Assembly (NCBI RefSeq): GCF_005146945.1
Contig: NZ_SWMS01000002.1
Location: 1 to 64,000, forward strand
Length of the DNA: 64,000 nt
Origin: Prauserella endophytica
GTDB taxonomy: Bacteria > Actinomycetota > Actinomycetes > Mycobacteriales > Pseudonocardiaceae
Direction of reading: 5' to 3'
This document shows, piece after piece, positions 1 to 8,800 of the stretch. The position numbers and the translations under genes are program-made. The notes beneath the pieces were generated by a model that had not been told where the DNA came from, ran no database searches, and saw only the letters and a program-made list of their open reading frames with translations. Positions within the stretch are counted from its first letter, which is position 1, and each line of letters begins with the position of its first letter.

Positions 1-119
1 ACCGCCGACTCGGTCACATCAAGAGCAACACCATCCACGGCACGCTTGAGCGCGCGACGCAGCGCGGAGGCTGACGGTTTCGGGCTCGGGCACGGGCTGC
101 CCTGCGGTGCGGTGCGCAC
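1..119 (-). CDS. fbiC: FbiC (F420 synthase, 5-deazaflavin FO synthase), N-terminal fragment running off the window
   Basis: Only the first 39 codons are inside the window. The translation from a GTG at 119 contains ASALRRALKRAVDGVALDVT, which closely resembles the N-terminal segment of mycobacterial FbiC as I remember it (ASALRRVLRRARDGVTLNVD). FbiC is the fused CofG/CofH radical-SAM enzyme that makes the deazaflavin FO from a tyrosine-derived substrate and the flavin precursor 5-amino-6-ribitylaminouracil. The fragment lies just downstream of fbiD on the same strand, which supports the call. A TTG 24 bases upstream, in frame, is an alternative start; an AAAGG lies about ten bases before the GTG. 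The radical-SAM cysteines would lie outside the window. Confidence 0.7.
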   Translation of the reverse strand, partial: MRTAPQGSPCPSPKPSASALRRALKRAVDGVALDVTESA

Positions 120-162
120 GAAGTGGGCCTTTCGCGTCGTCAAGAGGGTGGGTGTGCCGTGC

Positions 163-792
163 TCATCGTGGGGTGGCGGGCGTTCGCTGCCGCAGTCGGG
201 TGGTGTGCACGCCGAGGCCGTACGCGGCGGCCGACTCGAGCCCGGCGGGAGTGTCGACGTCGAGGCTGAGCGTCGGGTACTCGCCGGCCAGCCGCACTGC
301 GCCAGCTTTCTCGTGCAGCCCTGCTGAACCCCTTCCAAAGGCGGGGTTCAGCAGGACGGGGTCCGCTGCGGCAAGGAGGGTCGTCCCGGTTCCGGACGTG
401 TCGGTGACGAAAGCTTGTCCGCCGGTGTCTACGGCGATGCGAAGTGCGTCGTCGAGCTCCGCTGATCGCAACGCGGGCAGATCGCCCACGAGTGCGGCGC
501 ACGGATCGGCGCCGAACAGGCGTCGAAGATGGTCCCGGCCGACGCGAATCGCTGTGTTGAGACCCGGAAGGGGACCTTGAGCGCAGAAGTGACAGCCGAA
601 CCGGCGGAGCGCGCGCCGTATCTCCCTGTCGTCGGTGACGACGACGATCTCGCCGACGCTCGCGCATCCCCTGATGGCGGCCACCGTGTCGAGCGCGAAG
701 GCCCGCGCGTAGGTCCTCGCGTCGAGTCCACCTCGGCGCAACCGGCTTTTCGCGCTGTTCAGCTCCTTAAGCGGTACGACCACGTTCCACAT
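163..792 (-). CDS. fbiD: FbiD/CofC, phosphoenolpyruvate or 2-phospho-L-lactate guanylyltransferase
   Basis: 209 residues, the usual length of this family (M. tuberculosis FbiD is about 214). It activates 2-phospholactate or, in mycobacteria, phosphoenolpyruvate with GTP for coupling to FO in F420 assembly. Visible family features are the N-terminal WNVVVPLKELNSAKSRL nucleotide-binding segment, the VVVTDDREIRR strand-turn, the ALVGDLPAL acidic loop and the late LSLDVDTPAGLE motif. I chose the ATG at 792 because GAGGTGAC sits just before it; an in-frame ATG at 816 would add eight residues without an obvious ribosome-binding site. It begins five bases after the permease stop, so the two are probably co-transcribed, and fbiC follows. 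Confidence 0.9.
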   Translation of the reverse strand: MWNVVVPLKELNSAKSRLRRGGLDARTYARAFALDTVAAIRGCASVGEIVVVTDDREIRRALRRFGCHFCAQGPLPGLNTAIRVGRDHLRRLFGADPCAALVGDLPALRSAELDDALRIAVDTGGQAFVTDTSGTGTTLLAAADPVLLNPAFGRGSAGLHEKAGAVRLAGEYPTLSLDVDTPAGLESAAAYGLGVHTTRLRQRTPATPR

Positions 793-796
793 GCCG

Positions 797-2239
797 TCAC
801 CTCGATGGTGCTGCATCGGCGGCTTTCCCGAGAGTGCGCTGTTTCCAGGCGCCGTAGGCCGCTCCGGCGACGAGCAGAAGCGGCAGGAAGTTGATCCATG
901 GGTCTTCGGTTCCCGTAACGCTGCTGAAATTGAGAATGATCAGTACCTCGCAGCCTGCCAGTGCCAGGCCGGCTATCGCCGGTGCGATCCGGGTCGCCCA
1001 CAACGAGCCGTTCAGTCGTCCCCTGGCAGCGGCGACGATCACGCTGACGCAGACCGCTGTCATCAGCAGCACGATGCCGAGAGAGTTGTGCCCGGCGACC
1101 GCGGGCAGAAGCCCCGCGAACACCGACGTGCCGGTCAGTGCGAACGGCGCGAGGACCAACATGGTCAATGCGATCTGCGTGCAGATGCTCACGCGAGGCA
1201 GGTTTCTCGGTCCGTAGGCCCGAGACAGGGAATCCGGAAGCAGGGAAGAGCGGCCGAGCGAGAACAGGTACCGTGTCGCGACGGCGTGCATGGAAATCGC
1301 CGCACCGACGAGACTCGCCGTGACAACGAAGTAGAGAACCGGACCTGACCAGTCTCCGAGGTAGGTCACGAACACCGTGCCGAGGAGCGTGTCGGGGTTG
1401 GCGCGAGCGGCAGCCCCGACATCGTCGACCGCGGCTGTGACGGCCCAGGTGCCTGCGGCGTAGGCGAACGTGAGGGCGAAGAGCACGAGGTAGGTCGCTC
1501 GGGACACCATCTGCCGTGGCTTCTTCCCTTCCTCCCCGTACGCCGCCGCTGACTCGAAGCCGGTGAAGATCAGGACCAGCAGGGCAATGGAGAGATAGAC
1601 CCCGTCGTTCGAGAGGGCCGCGGGTGACAGAACGTCGAACGAGAACCCGCCAGGATTCTGCACGAGAACCGCCACCACCAGTACGGCGAAGAGAGCGAAC
1701 TGCGCGGCGCAGATGATACTGGTGAATCGGGCCAGGCTGGCGATCCCGCGAAGGGAGAGCGCCGCGACCAACATCAGGATGAGCAGAGTGTAGATCCACC
1801 ACGGCAGGTCGATGCCTGCGTATGTCGCAAGGCCGATCCCGAGGAAGTGCCCGCCGAGGGCGGCGAATGCGGCGGCGGCGACGTTGTACAGGATGGTGGC
1901 GATAATGGCACCACTCGCCCCGATCGTACGACCGAGTCCGTGCGCGATATAGGCATACAACGCTCCCGCATTGACCACGGTTCGGCTCAGCGCGGTGTAC
2001 GCGGTGGCGAAGAGCGTCAACACCACGGCGATGAGAACGATCACGAGTACGGTGCTCTGGCCGACGCCAAAGCCGAGGCTCAGCGCGATATTGGAGCTGA
2101 GGCTGGTGAGCGGCGCTGCGCCCGCCAGCACCATGATCGCCACACCCGTCGCGCCGATCGCGCCGCGTTCAAGCGAAGCGGTTTTCTCTGCGGACGAGGG
2201 CGGATCGAGCTTTTCGCTCGTCGGGGGATCGGGTCGCAT
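797..2239 (-). CDS. APC-superfamily amino acid permease
   Basis: 480-residue integral membrane protein, about twelve hydrophobic segments. The first membrane segment carries the APC signature GATGVAIMVLAGAAPLTSL, and GFGVGQSTVLVIVL, a YAYIAHGLGRTIGASGA loop and FTGFESAAAYGEEGKKP (a common 'FxGFE' APC motif) follow. Such carriers import or exchange amino acids or polyamines; the substrate is not predictable. The reading frame stays open far upstream to 2560, but an exact GGAGG precedes the ATG at 2239, and the residues before it do not look like protein. It heads the short operon with fbiD and fbiC; why an amino-acid carrier is coupled to F420 synthesis is not evident. Confidence 0.88.
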   Translation of the reverse strand: MRPDPPTSEKLDPPSSAEKTASLERGAIGATGVAIMVLAGAAPLTSLSSNIALSLGFGVGQSTVLVIVLIAVVLTLFATAYTALSRTVVNAGALYAYIAHGLGRTIGASGAIIATILYNVAAAAFAALGGHFLGIGLATYAGIDLPWWIYTLLILMLVAALSLRGIASLARFTSIICAAQFALFAVLVVAVLVQNPGGFSFDVLSPAALSNDGVYLSIALLVLIFTGFESAAAYGEEGKKPRQMVSRATYLVLFALTFAYAAGTWAVTAAVDDVGAAARANPDTLLGTVFVTYLGDWSGPVLYFVVTASLVGAAISMHAVATRYLFSLGRSSLLPDSLSRAYGPRNLPRVSICTQIALTMLVLAPFALTGTSVFAGLLPAVAGHNSLGIVLLMTAVCVSVIVAAARGRLNGSLWATRIAPAIAGLALAGCEVLIILNFSSVTGTEDPWINFLPLLLVAGAAYGAWKQRTLGKAADAAPSR

Positions 2240-2643
2240 GTGCTCGCCTCCGTTGGCTTGAAACACGCTGGGGTTCAGCACCGGAATTCCCGCCACGCAC
2301 CGGACCCGGGCCCGGGTCATGTCTTCGAGAAGGGCGAGAATCCGACCTTGGTTCCGTGCTGGTGCGACTGCATTGGCCCGGCCCGGGGTCCGTCTGTCAA
2401 CCTGTCCATGCGATGCCGGCGCGGTTGTGAACATATGGCCTGCGAGACTGATCGCGCATCGACCGATTCGCCAAACCGCGAGGACCCGCTTTTGTGCACC
2501 GAGCACACGCGGTCGCTCCCGGCCGGGATGATCCATCGACCACTCCTGATCGTCCGTCACCGGACAGGTCAGGGCAGCCGAGGCGAAGAAGGACGCTCCA
2601 CCGAGCGCGGGGCCTCACTCGGGCACCGGCGCTCCAAGGTGGA
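2240..2643. other. Intergenic region upstream of the permease, with a 16-bp palindrome
   Basis: No convincing gene is present. The region lies between the start of the permease operon and the end of the TetR gene, so it should hold the permease promoter. At 2303-2318 is a perfect palindrome, GACCCGGGCCCGGGTC, about 65 bases upstream of the permease start; it could be an operator or chance GC symmetry. The short ORFs here lack family features. Confidence 0.5.
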
Positions 2644-3354
2644 CTATCGCCGCGTGCGCACCCGCCCGCGGTCCCTGGCGCCCGCGGTCTTCTTCCTCGA
2701 CACGCCTTCAGCCTCCAGCTGTGAGCGCATGCCCTCGAGCAGGAGCTCCAGTCCGAAGGCGAATCGCCCGTCGAAGTCGAGCAGGCGCTCAGCCGGGCTG
2801 GCCTGGAGATGCGGATGTTCATCAGCGCGGAGGACCTCCGCGAGGGTACCTACCTCACCACCGGAGGCCCCCTGCTGTTCGAGAGCCTCGCCCAGTACGA
2901 AGCAGAAGACCGAACTCGTGGCCCACAGTGCGCGTTCGCGAGCGAAACCGGCGTCCTGCATACAACCGACGAGGGTGTCGATGTACGTCAGGTTGTTTCG
3001 CTTTGCGGCGTAGTTGCCTCCGACGATGCGAGCACCGTCGCGCTGCGAGAGCAAGGCCGCCCGGAGGCCTGCGGCGAGGCTTCTGACCCGGCCAATCCAA
3101 TCGGCGTTGTCAGTGTGGGCGTTCGACAAGGCCCTCCCGAGGATCGCCTCGGCCATCTCATCGATGAGTGCGTCCTTGTTGTCGAAAAGCCGATAGATCG
3201 TCGGAAGGTGCGCACCGAGGCTGGTGGCCAGTCGGCGCATCGTGAGTGACTCCAGGCCGCCAGCGTCGACCAGCTCCAGGGCCTCCTGCACGACCTGGTC
3301 CGCGCGAATCGCGGCCACCCCGTCTCGCGCGCGGCGCGTTGCCTCCGTTGACAC
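2644..3354 (-). CDS. TetR-family transcriptional regulator
   Basis: 236 residues. The N-terminal TetR helix-turn-helix lies at about residues 38-57 (TMRRLATSLGAHLPTIYRLF), followed by the usual NKDALIDEMAEAIL helix; the remainder is a helical ligand/dimer domain of the TetR C-terminal class. The start is a GTG; the ribosome-binding site is weak. It is transcribed divergently from the flavin/iron-sulfur reductase at 3420 and the PPOX protein. Two near-identical palindromes lie between the two starts, so autoregulation and repression of the divergent genes is the simple expectation. The ligand is unknown. Confidence 0.9.
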   Translation of the reverse strand: MSTEATRRARDGVAAIRADQVVQEALELVDAGGLESLTMRRLATSLGAHLPTIYRLFDNKDALIDEMAEAILGRALSNAHTDNADWIGRVRSLAAGLRAALLSQRDGARIVGGNYAAKRNNLTYIDTLVGCMQDAGFARERALWATSSVFCFVLGEALEQQGASGGEVGTLAEVLRADEHPHLQASPAERLLDFDGRFAFGLELLLEGMRSQLEAEGVSRKKTAGARDRGRVRTRR

Positions 3355-3406
3355 GTTAACGATGTTATCACTACACTTCCCGGCCTATCCAGTAACACTG
3401 TTAACG
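3355..3406. promoter_or_regulatory. Paired TAAC-N3-GTTA palindromes, probable TetR operators
   Basis: Two 11-bp palindromes, TAACGATGTTA at 3357-3367 and TAACACTGTTA at 3393-3403, have centres 36 bp apart. They are in opposite orientation with matching flanks (CGTTAACnnTGTTA on the top strand for the first, on the bottom strand for the second). They occupy the only space between the divergent starts of the TetR gene and the reductase, so they almost certainly form the operator region. The assignment to this TetR is by position. Confidence 0.6.
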
Positions 3407-3419
3407 AAGCGAGCCTCTA

Positions 3420-4412
3420 ATGACGCAGCTCAGCGAACTGACAGCTGGAACACCCAAGCGGCAATCGCCGGCCTCCTCCCCGCTGGAAGTTGTGGCTTCC
3501 CAGCTCCGGTGGGAGGCGGAAGGCGTGGTCTCACTGCAGCTCCGGTCGCGAACGGGGGAGCGGCTTCCCCGGTGGGAACCGGGAGCGCACGTCGATCTCA
3601 TTCTGCCGACGGGGATCGAGCGGCAGTATTCCTTGTGCGGCCCAGTCGATGACCCATCCTGCTATCAGCTGGGTGTCCGGCGAGAACGAACCAGTCGCGG
3701 TGGATCGGAGTACGTGCACGCTTTCCTGCGCCCAGGTCAGCCGCTACTGCTCAAAGGGCCACGGAGCAACTTCGGCTTCCGGCGAGCCGGGTCGTATCTG
3801 TTCATCGCCGGCGGTATCGGGATCACGCCTATTCTGCCCATGGTGCGTCAAGCCCAGTCCTGGGGCGCGGATTGGCAACTGCTGTACGGCGGTCATACCG
3901 CGGACTCGATGCCCTTCCTGGAAGAACTTCGTGAGTACGGTCCACGCGTGCGCGTCTTTCCTGCGGACACGGTGGGTCGCATTCCACTGACCGAGGTTGT
4001 CGCGCAGGTCCGGCCGGAGCTGGAGATCTTCGCCTGCGGCCCCGAGTCGCTGATCTCCGCTCTGAACGAGGCCACCGCGCATTGGCCCGCGGGCTCCGTG
4101 CACGTCGAACGCTTCAAGTCACGTCCGCGCGTGCGCTCGGAGGACACGCCCTTCGAGGTGGTGTGTGCGGCCTCGGGCAGGACTGTCGAGGTGCCGGCCG
4201 GCCGGAGCATCCTCAATGCTCTGGAGGAGGCGGGAATCCGGTCGGCGGCCTCGTGCCGATCCGGGCTCTGTGGCTCCTGCGACACCGCCGTGCTCGACGG
4301 CGTGCCCGATCATCGCGACGAGATTCTTTCCGAGAGCGATCGCGCCGCCGGTGATCGGATGTTCATCTGTGTGTCCCGTGCACGGACACCGCGGCTCGTG
4401 CTCGACCTCTAG
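3420..4412 (+). CDS. PDR/VanB-family oxidoreductase (flavin + NAD + plant-type 2Fe-2S)
   Basis: 330 residues with the domain order of phthalate dioxygenase reductase: flavin-binding barrel (RQYSLC at 68-73), NAD-binding domain (GGIGITPIL at 131-139, ACGPESLI), then a C-terminal 2Fe-2S domain whose ligands are Cys279, Cys284, Cys287 and Cys317. Such proteins pass electrons from NAD(P)H through FMN to an oxygenase, O-demethylase or other acceptor. No oxygenase gene is adjacent, so its partner may be elsewhere. It is divergent from the TetR gene and followed about 150 bp later by a flavoprotein. A second homologue of similar length is at 28909. The ribosome-binding site before the ATG is poor. 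Confidence 0.88.
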   Translation: MTQLSELTAGTPKRQSPASSPLEVVASQLRWEAEGVVSLQLRSRTGERLPRWEPGAHVDLILPTGIERQYSLCGPVDDPSCYQLGVRRERTSRGGSEYVHAFLRPGQPLLLKGPRSNFGFRRAGSYLFIAGGIGITPILPMVRQAQSWGADWQLLYGGHTADSMPFLEELREYGPRVRVFPADTVGRIPLTEVVAQVRPELEIFACGPESLISALNEATAHWPAGSVHVERFKSRPRVRSEDTPFEVVCAASGRTVEVPAGRSILNALEEAGIRSAASCRSGLCGSCDTAVLDGVPDHRDEILSESDRAAGDRMFICVSRARTPRLVLDL

Positions 4413-4563
4413 TGCCCCCCGCCGGAAGTTCGCCAGGACGAACCGGCGCCTTGCCAGCGGAAACCTGGATCCACCGACTCAAGCAACAGACTTCCGGCGG
4501 AGGACACTGGATGCTCTTGTCCATTTTGCTCTCGCCAATCGGAGCAGTGCGAGGAGAACAGAG

Positions 4564-5265
4564 ATGAAGACAGTCCACATCCCTGAGGGCCCGCCGAGCC
4601 CGGCCCGTACCGCGGCTGACTCGTATTCGCCGATCACCATGGAGCGAGTCCGCGAGGTGATCGGGTATCCGGAGCGGTTCATCGCGGAAAAGAAGGAACC
4701 GAAGCTGGGTGAGTTCACGGCTCGGTTCATCGCCCACAGCCCGTTCTTCTGCATGGCCACTGTGGGAGCCGACGGGTGGCTCGATGCGAGCCCGAAGGGG
4801 GATCCTCCCGGCTCGGTCAGGATTCTGGACGAGTGGACGCTCGCGATACCTGATCGGCCCGGAAACAAGCTTGCCGAGACCTTCGAGAACATCACCCACA
4901 ATCCAGCGGTCGGCCTCGTGTTCTTCGTTCCCGGTCTCCGAGAGGTGATCCGGGTCAACGGTGACGCGTTCATCACCGATGACCCGGACCTGCTCGACAT
5001 GCTCGGCGCGGACGGGAAACCAGCTGTGCTGGCGACGGTCGTCCGCATTCGCGAGGTGTTCGGCCAATGCGGCAAGGCGGTCATCCGGTCGAAGCTCTGG
5101 GAAGGTGACCAGCGGGGACTGGCCGACGCGGTGACGTTGGGCGGGGACTTCTACACCCTGACCATCGCAGAGAACGCCCGGAAGATGGCGGAGAACCTCG
5201 GCGACCTCGTCGCCGGCGGCCTTTACGACGTCATCGACGAGCACTACAAGCATCACCTGTACTAG
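4564..5265 (+). CDS. PPOX-fold flavoprotein, MSMEG_1061-like family
   Basis: 233 residues from an ATG preceded by GAGGAG. The sequence has the split-barrel flavin-binding pattern of pyridoxamine-phosphate-oxidase-like proteins: FFCMATVGADGWLDASPKGD, then DRPGNKLAETFENITHNP and VGLVFFVPG, a combination I associate with the FMN-dependent MSMEG_1061 group. The larger split-barrel superfamily includes F420- and FMN-using reductases. The reaction is unknown. The reading frame is open far upstream, but the extension overlaps the reductase gene and looks non-coding. It is probably in the same transcript as the reductase and under the same TetR. Confidence 0.75.
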   Translation: MKTVHIPEGPPSPARTAADSYSPITMERVREVIGYPERFIAEKKEPKLGEFTARFIAHSPFFCMATVGADGWLDASPKGDPPGSVRILDEWTLAIPDRPGNKLAETFENITHNPAVGLVFFVPGLREVIRVNGDAFITDDPDLLDMLGADGKPAVLATVVRIREVFGQCGKAVIRSKLWEGDQRGLADAVTLGGDFYTLTIAENARKMAENLGDLVAGGLYDVIDEHYKHHLY

Positions 5266-5289
5266 TGCTCCTCGCGACTGGGTGAGCGC

Positions 5290-5757
5290 TCAGCCCCGCC
5301 TCACCCAGGAGCCAAGGACCATCAAGGTCTTCGTGCCGGTGACGGTCCCTGTGCGGCGCAAGGTGTCGATCACCTCCTGCAGGTGCGCGATGTCGCGCAC
5401 ACGGACCTGGATCAGGGCGTCAGGATCACCGGCGATGGTGTGAATGGCTTGCACCTCGGGCATCTTCGCCGTGGTCGCGACGATCTCGGTGACCTTGGTC
5501 GTGCCGACATAGCGCACCTCGGTGAACGCCTCCACACCCATGCCGAGCTTGGCGTGGTCGATCTGCACCGTGAAGCCCGTGATGACGCCGTTCTCGCGGA
5601 GCCGGTCGACGCGCCGCTTGACGGCGGCGACCGACAGCCCCAGCATCGGCGCCATCTCGGAGTAGCTCCGGCGCCCGTCCTCCTGCAGCAGCTTCAGTAG
5701 CTGCCGGTCGGCGTCGTCCACCTCGACCATCGCGTCGCTCATCTTGCCGCCAGCCAT
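5290..5757 (-). CDS. Lrp/AsnC-family regulator
   Basis: 155 residues: N-terminal winged helix-turn-helix (DRQLLKLLQEDGRRSYSEMA, then LSVAAVKRRVDRLRENGVI) and a C-terminal RAM/AsnC ligand-binding domain (AIHTIAGDPDALIQVRVRDI). Family members bind amino acids and assemble as octamers. It is divergent from the indolepyruvate ferredoxin oxidoreductase and valine dehydrogenase genes, so amino-acid-responsive control of their catabolism is the likely role. The start at 5757 is the longest ATG; MSDAM at 5742 is a possible alternative. Neither has a strong ribosome-binding site. Confidence 0.9.
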   Translation of the reverse strand: MAGGKMSDAMVEVDDADRQLLKLLQEDGRRSYSEMAPMLGLSVAAVKRRVDRLRENGVITGFTVQIDHAKLGMGVEAFTEVRYVGTTKVTEIVATTAKMPEVQAIHTIAGDPDALIQVRVRDIAHLQEVIDTLRRTGTVTGTKTLMVLGSWVRRG

Positions 5758-5896
5758 GCAAAGAGTCTCGGCGATAAGTCGCTTCTGGTCAATTTCTTTG
5801 CGTCCTGTGCCTGATCAATGGCTGATTGCTTGTGTCACGCGGCTCCTCCGGGTGTGATCGGTCGACCACCACCACGGCGTGAGGACGGAGCCCGAA
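5758..5896. promoter_or_regulatory. Divergent promoter region, Lrp gene / oxidoreductase
   Basis: A comparatively AT-rich stretch between divergent starts. GCAAAGA at 5758-5764 and its inverted copy TCTTTGC at 5795-5801 are 30 bp apart and could be halves of an Lrp-type site. No confident -35/-10 hexamers were picked. A GGAG at 5887-5890 serves the GTG start at 5897. Confidence 0.35.
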
Positions 5897-8800
5897 GTGA
5901 GCACTGCGCGCACTGATGTGAGCCTCGACGACAAGTACGTCGCCGACGACGGCCGGGTCCTGCTCTCCGGGGTCCAGGCCCTGATCCGGCTGACACTCGA
6001 ACAACGACGGCTCGACGAGGCGCGGGGCCTGAACACTCGTGTGTTCGTTTCCGGATACCAGGGGTCACCTCTGGGCGGAGTGGACCTGGAAATGGGACGC
6101 GCGAAGCGGTTCCTGGAGCCGGCCGGTGTCGTGTTCCGTCCAGGGGTCAACGAGGAACTCGCCGCGACCGCCGTTGCCGGAACCCAGCTTCTCGGGCAGC
6201 TGCCCGGTCGGCGGCATGACGGCGTCACCGGTTTCTGGTACGGCAAGAACCCGGGCCTCGACCGCGCGGCTGATGCCATCCGGCATGGCAACGTCGCCGG
6301 CACGGCCGCGTTCGGTGGTGCGGTGGCGTGGATCGGCGACGACCCGGCGAGCAAGTCCTCGACCGTGCCGAGCTCGTGCGAGCCGATGGCGCAGAGCCTT
6401 TCCATGCCTCTGCTGGCGCCGGGTACGGTCCCGGAGATCATCGAGCTGGGCCTGCATGCCGTCGCGATGTCGCGTGCGACCGGCCTGTGGAGCGGACTGA
6501 AGATCGTCGCCGATGTCGCCGACGCGTCCGCCACCATCAGCGTCGACGCACTGCGGCACGGAATTCCTCACCCGCCGCAAGCCGACCGGGGTGCCCCACC
6601 GACGCTGGTGGGCCCCGCATCGTTGGACGCGGAGCACGACATGCTCACCCGCCGGCTCGACCTCGCCCGGGCGTACGCCAGGGAAACGGGGCTCAACCAG
6701 GTCACGTTCTCCGCTCGGCGAGCCCGCCTTGGGATTCTGGCCTCGGGCACGGGATACGCCGTCGTCCAGCGTGCCCTCGACGACCTGGGGCTGGGCGAGG
6801 CCGAGCTGGAGGCGCTCGGTGTGCGGCTGATCCGGCTGGCGATGCCGTTCCCGGTCGACGCCGGCGCGCTGGCCGAGCTGACCTCCGGGCTGGAGGAGGT
6901 GCTGGTCGTCGAGGACAAGACGCCGTTCCTGGAAGGTCATCTCAAGGACGCGTTGTACCGGCGGCCGGACGCGCCGCGCGTCGTCGGGCGCCGTGACGAG
7001 CGTGACCGGCCCCTGCTGTCCGCGCGGGGAACCCTCGGCGCCGAGGACGTGGCACGGGCCTTGAGCACGCGCATCACCACCGTCGCGGGACCGGACGGGC
7101 TCCCCCCGAGTGCACAGTCCCGCCTGGCCGCGATGCGCCGGCGACGCGCGCGCATCGCGCTGCCGACCGTCTCGACGGCGCGCACGCCCTACTTCTGTTC
7201 GGGCTGCCCGCACAACACGTCCACGCGCACCGACGATGACACGCTGGTCGGCGTCGGCATCGGCTGCCACACGATGATCGCCCTCGACCAGAGTGGACGT
7301 GGCCACCAGATCGGGTTGACCCAGATGGGCGGTGAGGGCGCGCAGTGGATCGGGCTGGCGCCGTTCACCGACGACCGGCATTTCGTGCAGAATCTCGGTG
7401 ACGGCACGTTCCACCACTCGGGTTCCCTGGCGATCCGCGCGGCGGTCGCGGCCGGAGTCACGATCACCTACAAGCTGCTCTACAACGATGCCGTCGCGAT
7501 GACCGGCGGCCAGCGCGCCGAGGGCAGGCTCGCCGTTCCCGAGCTCACCCGGTTGCTGGCCGCCGAGGGGGTACGTCGCGTAGTCGTGACGACAGACGAC
7601 CCCGCCCGCTACCGCGGCGTCCGGCTCGACCCCATCGCGACCGTCCGCCACCGCGACGAGTTCGCCGCCGCCGAACGTGAGCTCGCCGACGTCGACGGTG
7701 TCACCGTGCTGATCCACGACGACCGGTGCGCGGCGGAGGAACGGCGGCTGCGCAAACGCGGCCAGCTGCCCACGCCCGCGGAGAAGGTGGTGATCAACGA
7801 ACGGGTCTGCGAGGGCTGCGGTGACTGCGGCGACGTGTCGACCTGCCTGTCGGTCCAGCCCGTCGAGACCGAGTTCGGCCGCAAGACCCGCATTCATCAA
7901 GCCTCGTGCAACTCCGACTTCTCCTGCCTGAAAGGCGATTGCCCCTCGTTCCTGCTCGTCGAGCCCCGGAGTCCCGTGTCGCGCGCGGTGCCCGAGCTGC
8001 CGATACGTCTCGTCGAGCCCGAGCAGCGGTTCGGCGGGGAAGGCGTGCTGATTCGCATGCCCGGAATCGGCGGCACCGGCGTGGTGACGGTGTCCCAGAT
8101 CCTGCAGATGGCGGCCCACCTCGACGGCCAGTTCGCCGCCGGGCTCGACCAGACCGGCCTGGCGCAGAAGGGCGGACCGGTGGTGTCGGACGTGCGGATC
8201 GCCAAGGAACCCATTCGCGGGTCCGTTCGCGCGGCCCGCGGCACGGTCGACGTCCTGCTGGGACTGGACCTGCTCGGCGTCGCCGACGAGAGCAACCTCG
8301 CCACCGCGTGCCCGGACCGCACGATCGCGGTGGTGAGCACGTCGCTGGTGCCGACGGCGGCGATGGTCACCAACCGGGTGGCGCTGCCCGGCTCACCGGA
8401 CGACGCCGTGCAGCGCATCGCCGAAGCGACCCGTCACGAGCGGAACCTTTACCTGGACGCACAGCGGCTGGCGGAACTCCTGTTCGGAGACCACATGCCC
8501 ACGAACATGTTGCTCATCGGCGCCGCGTATCAGCACGGGTGCATCCCGATCGCCGCCGAGGCGATCGAGCAGGCCATCCGCCTCAACGGCGCCGGGGTGG
8601 AGAAAACGCTCGCGGCCTTCCGCTGGGGCCGGGCCGCAGTCCTCGACGCCGAGGCGGTGGCCGCCGTCCTCACGCCGTCAGCGCGGGCGACCGTCGAGGT
8701 CGACGCCGCCTCGAAGGCGATCGTCGAGCACACGACGGCGGCACGCGGCGAGCTGGCGGACGCCCTCGCGAGCCGGGTCGCCGACCTGACCGGTTATCAG

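Noticed and set aside
6065-8119. 684-residue open frame antisense to the oxidoreductase
   Set aside because: It is opposite a gene with clear family motifs throughout; it has repetitive Arg/Gly/Val/Asp-rich composition typical of antisense frames in high-GC DNA and no recognisable domain.
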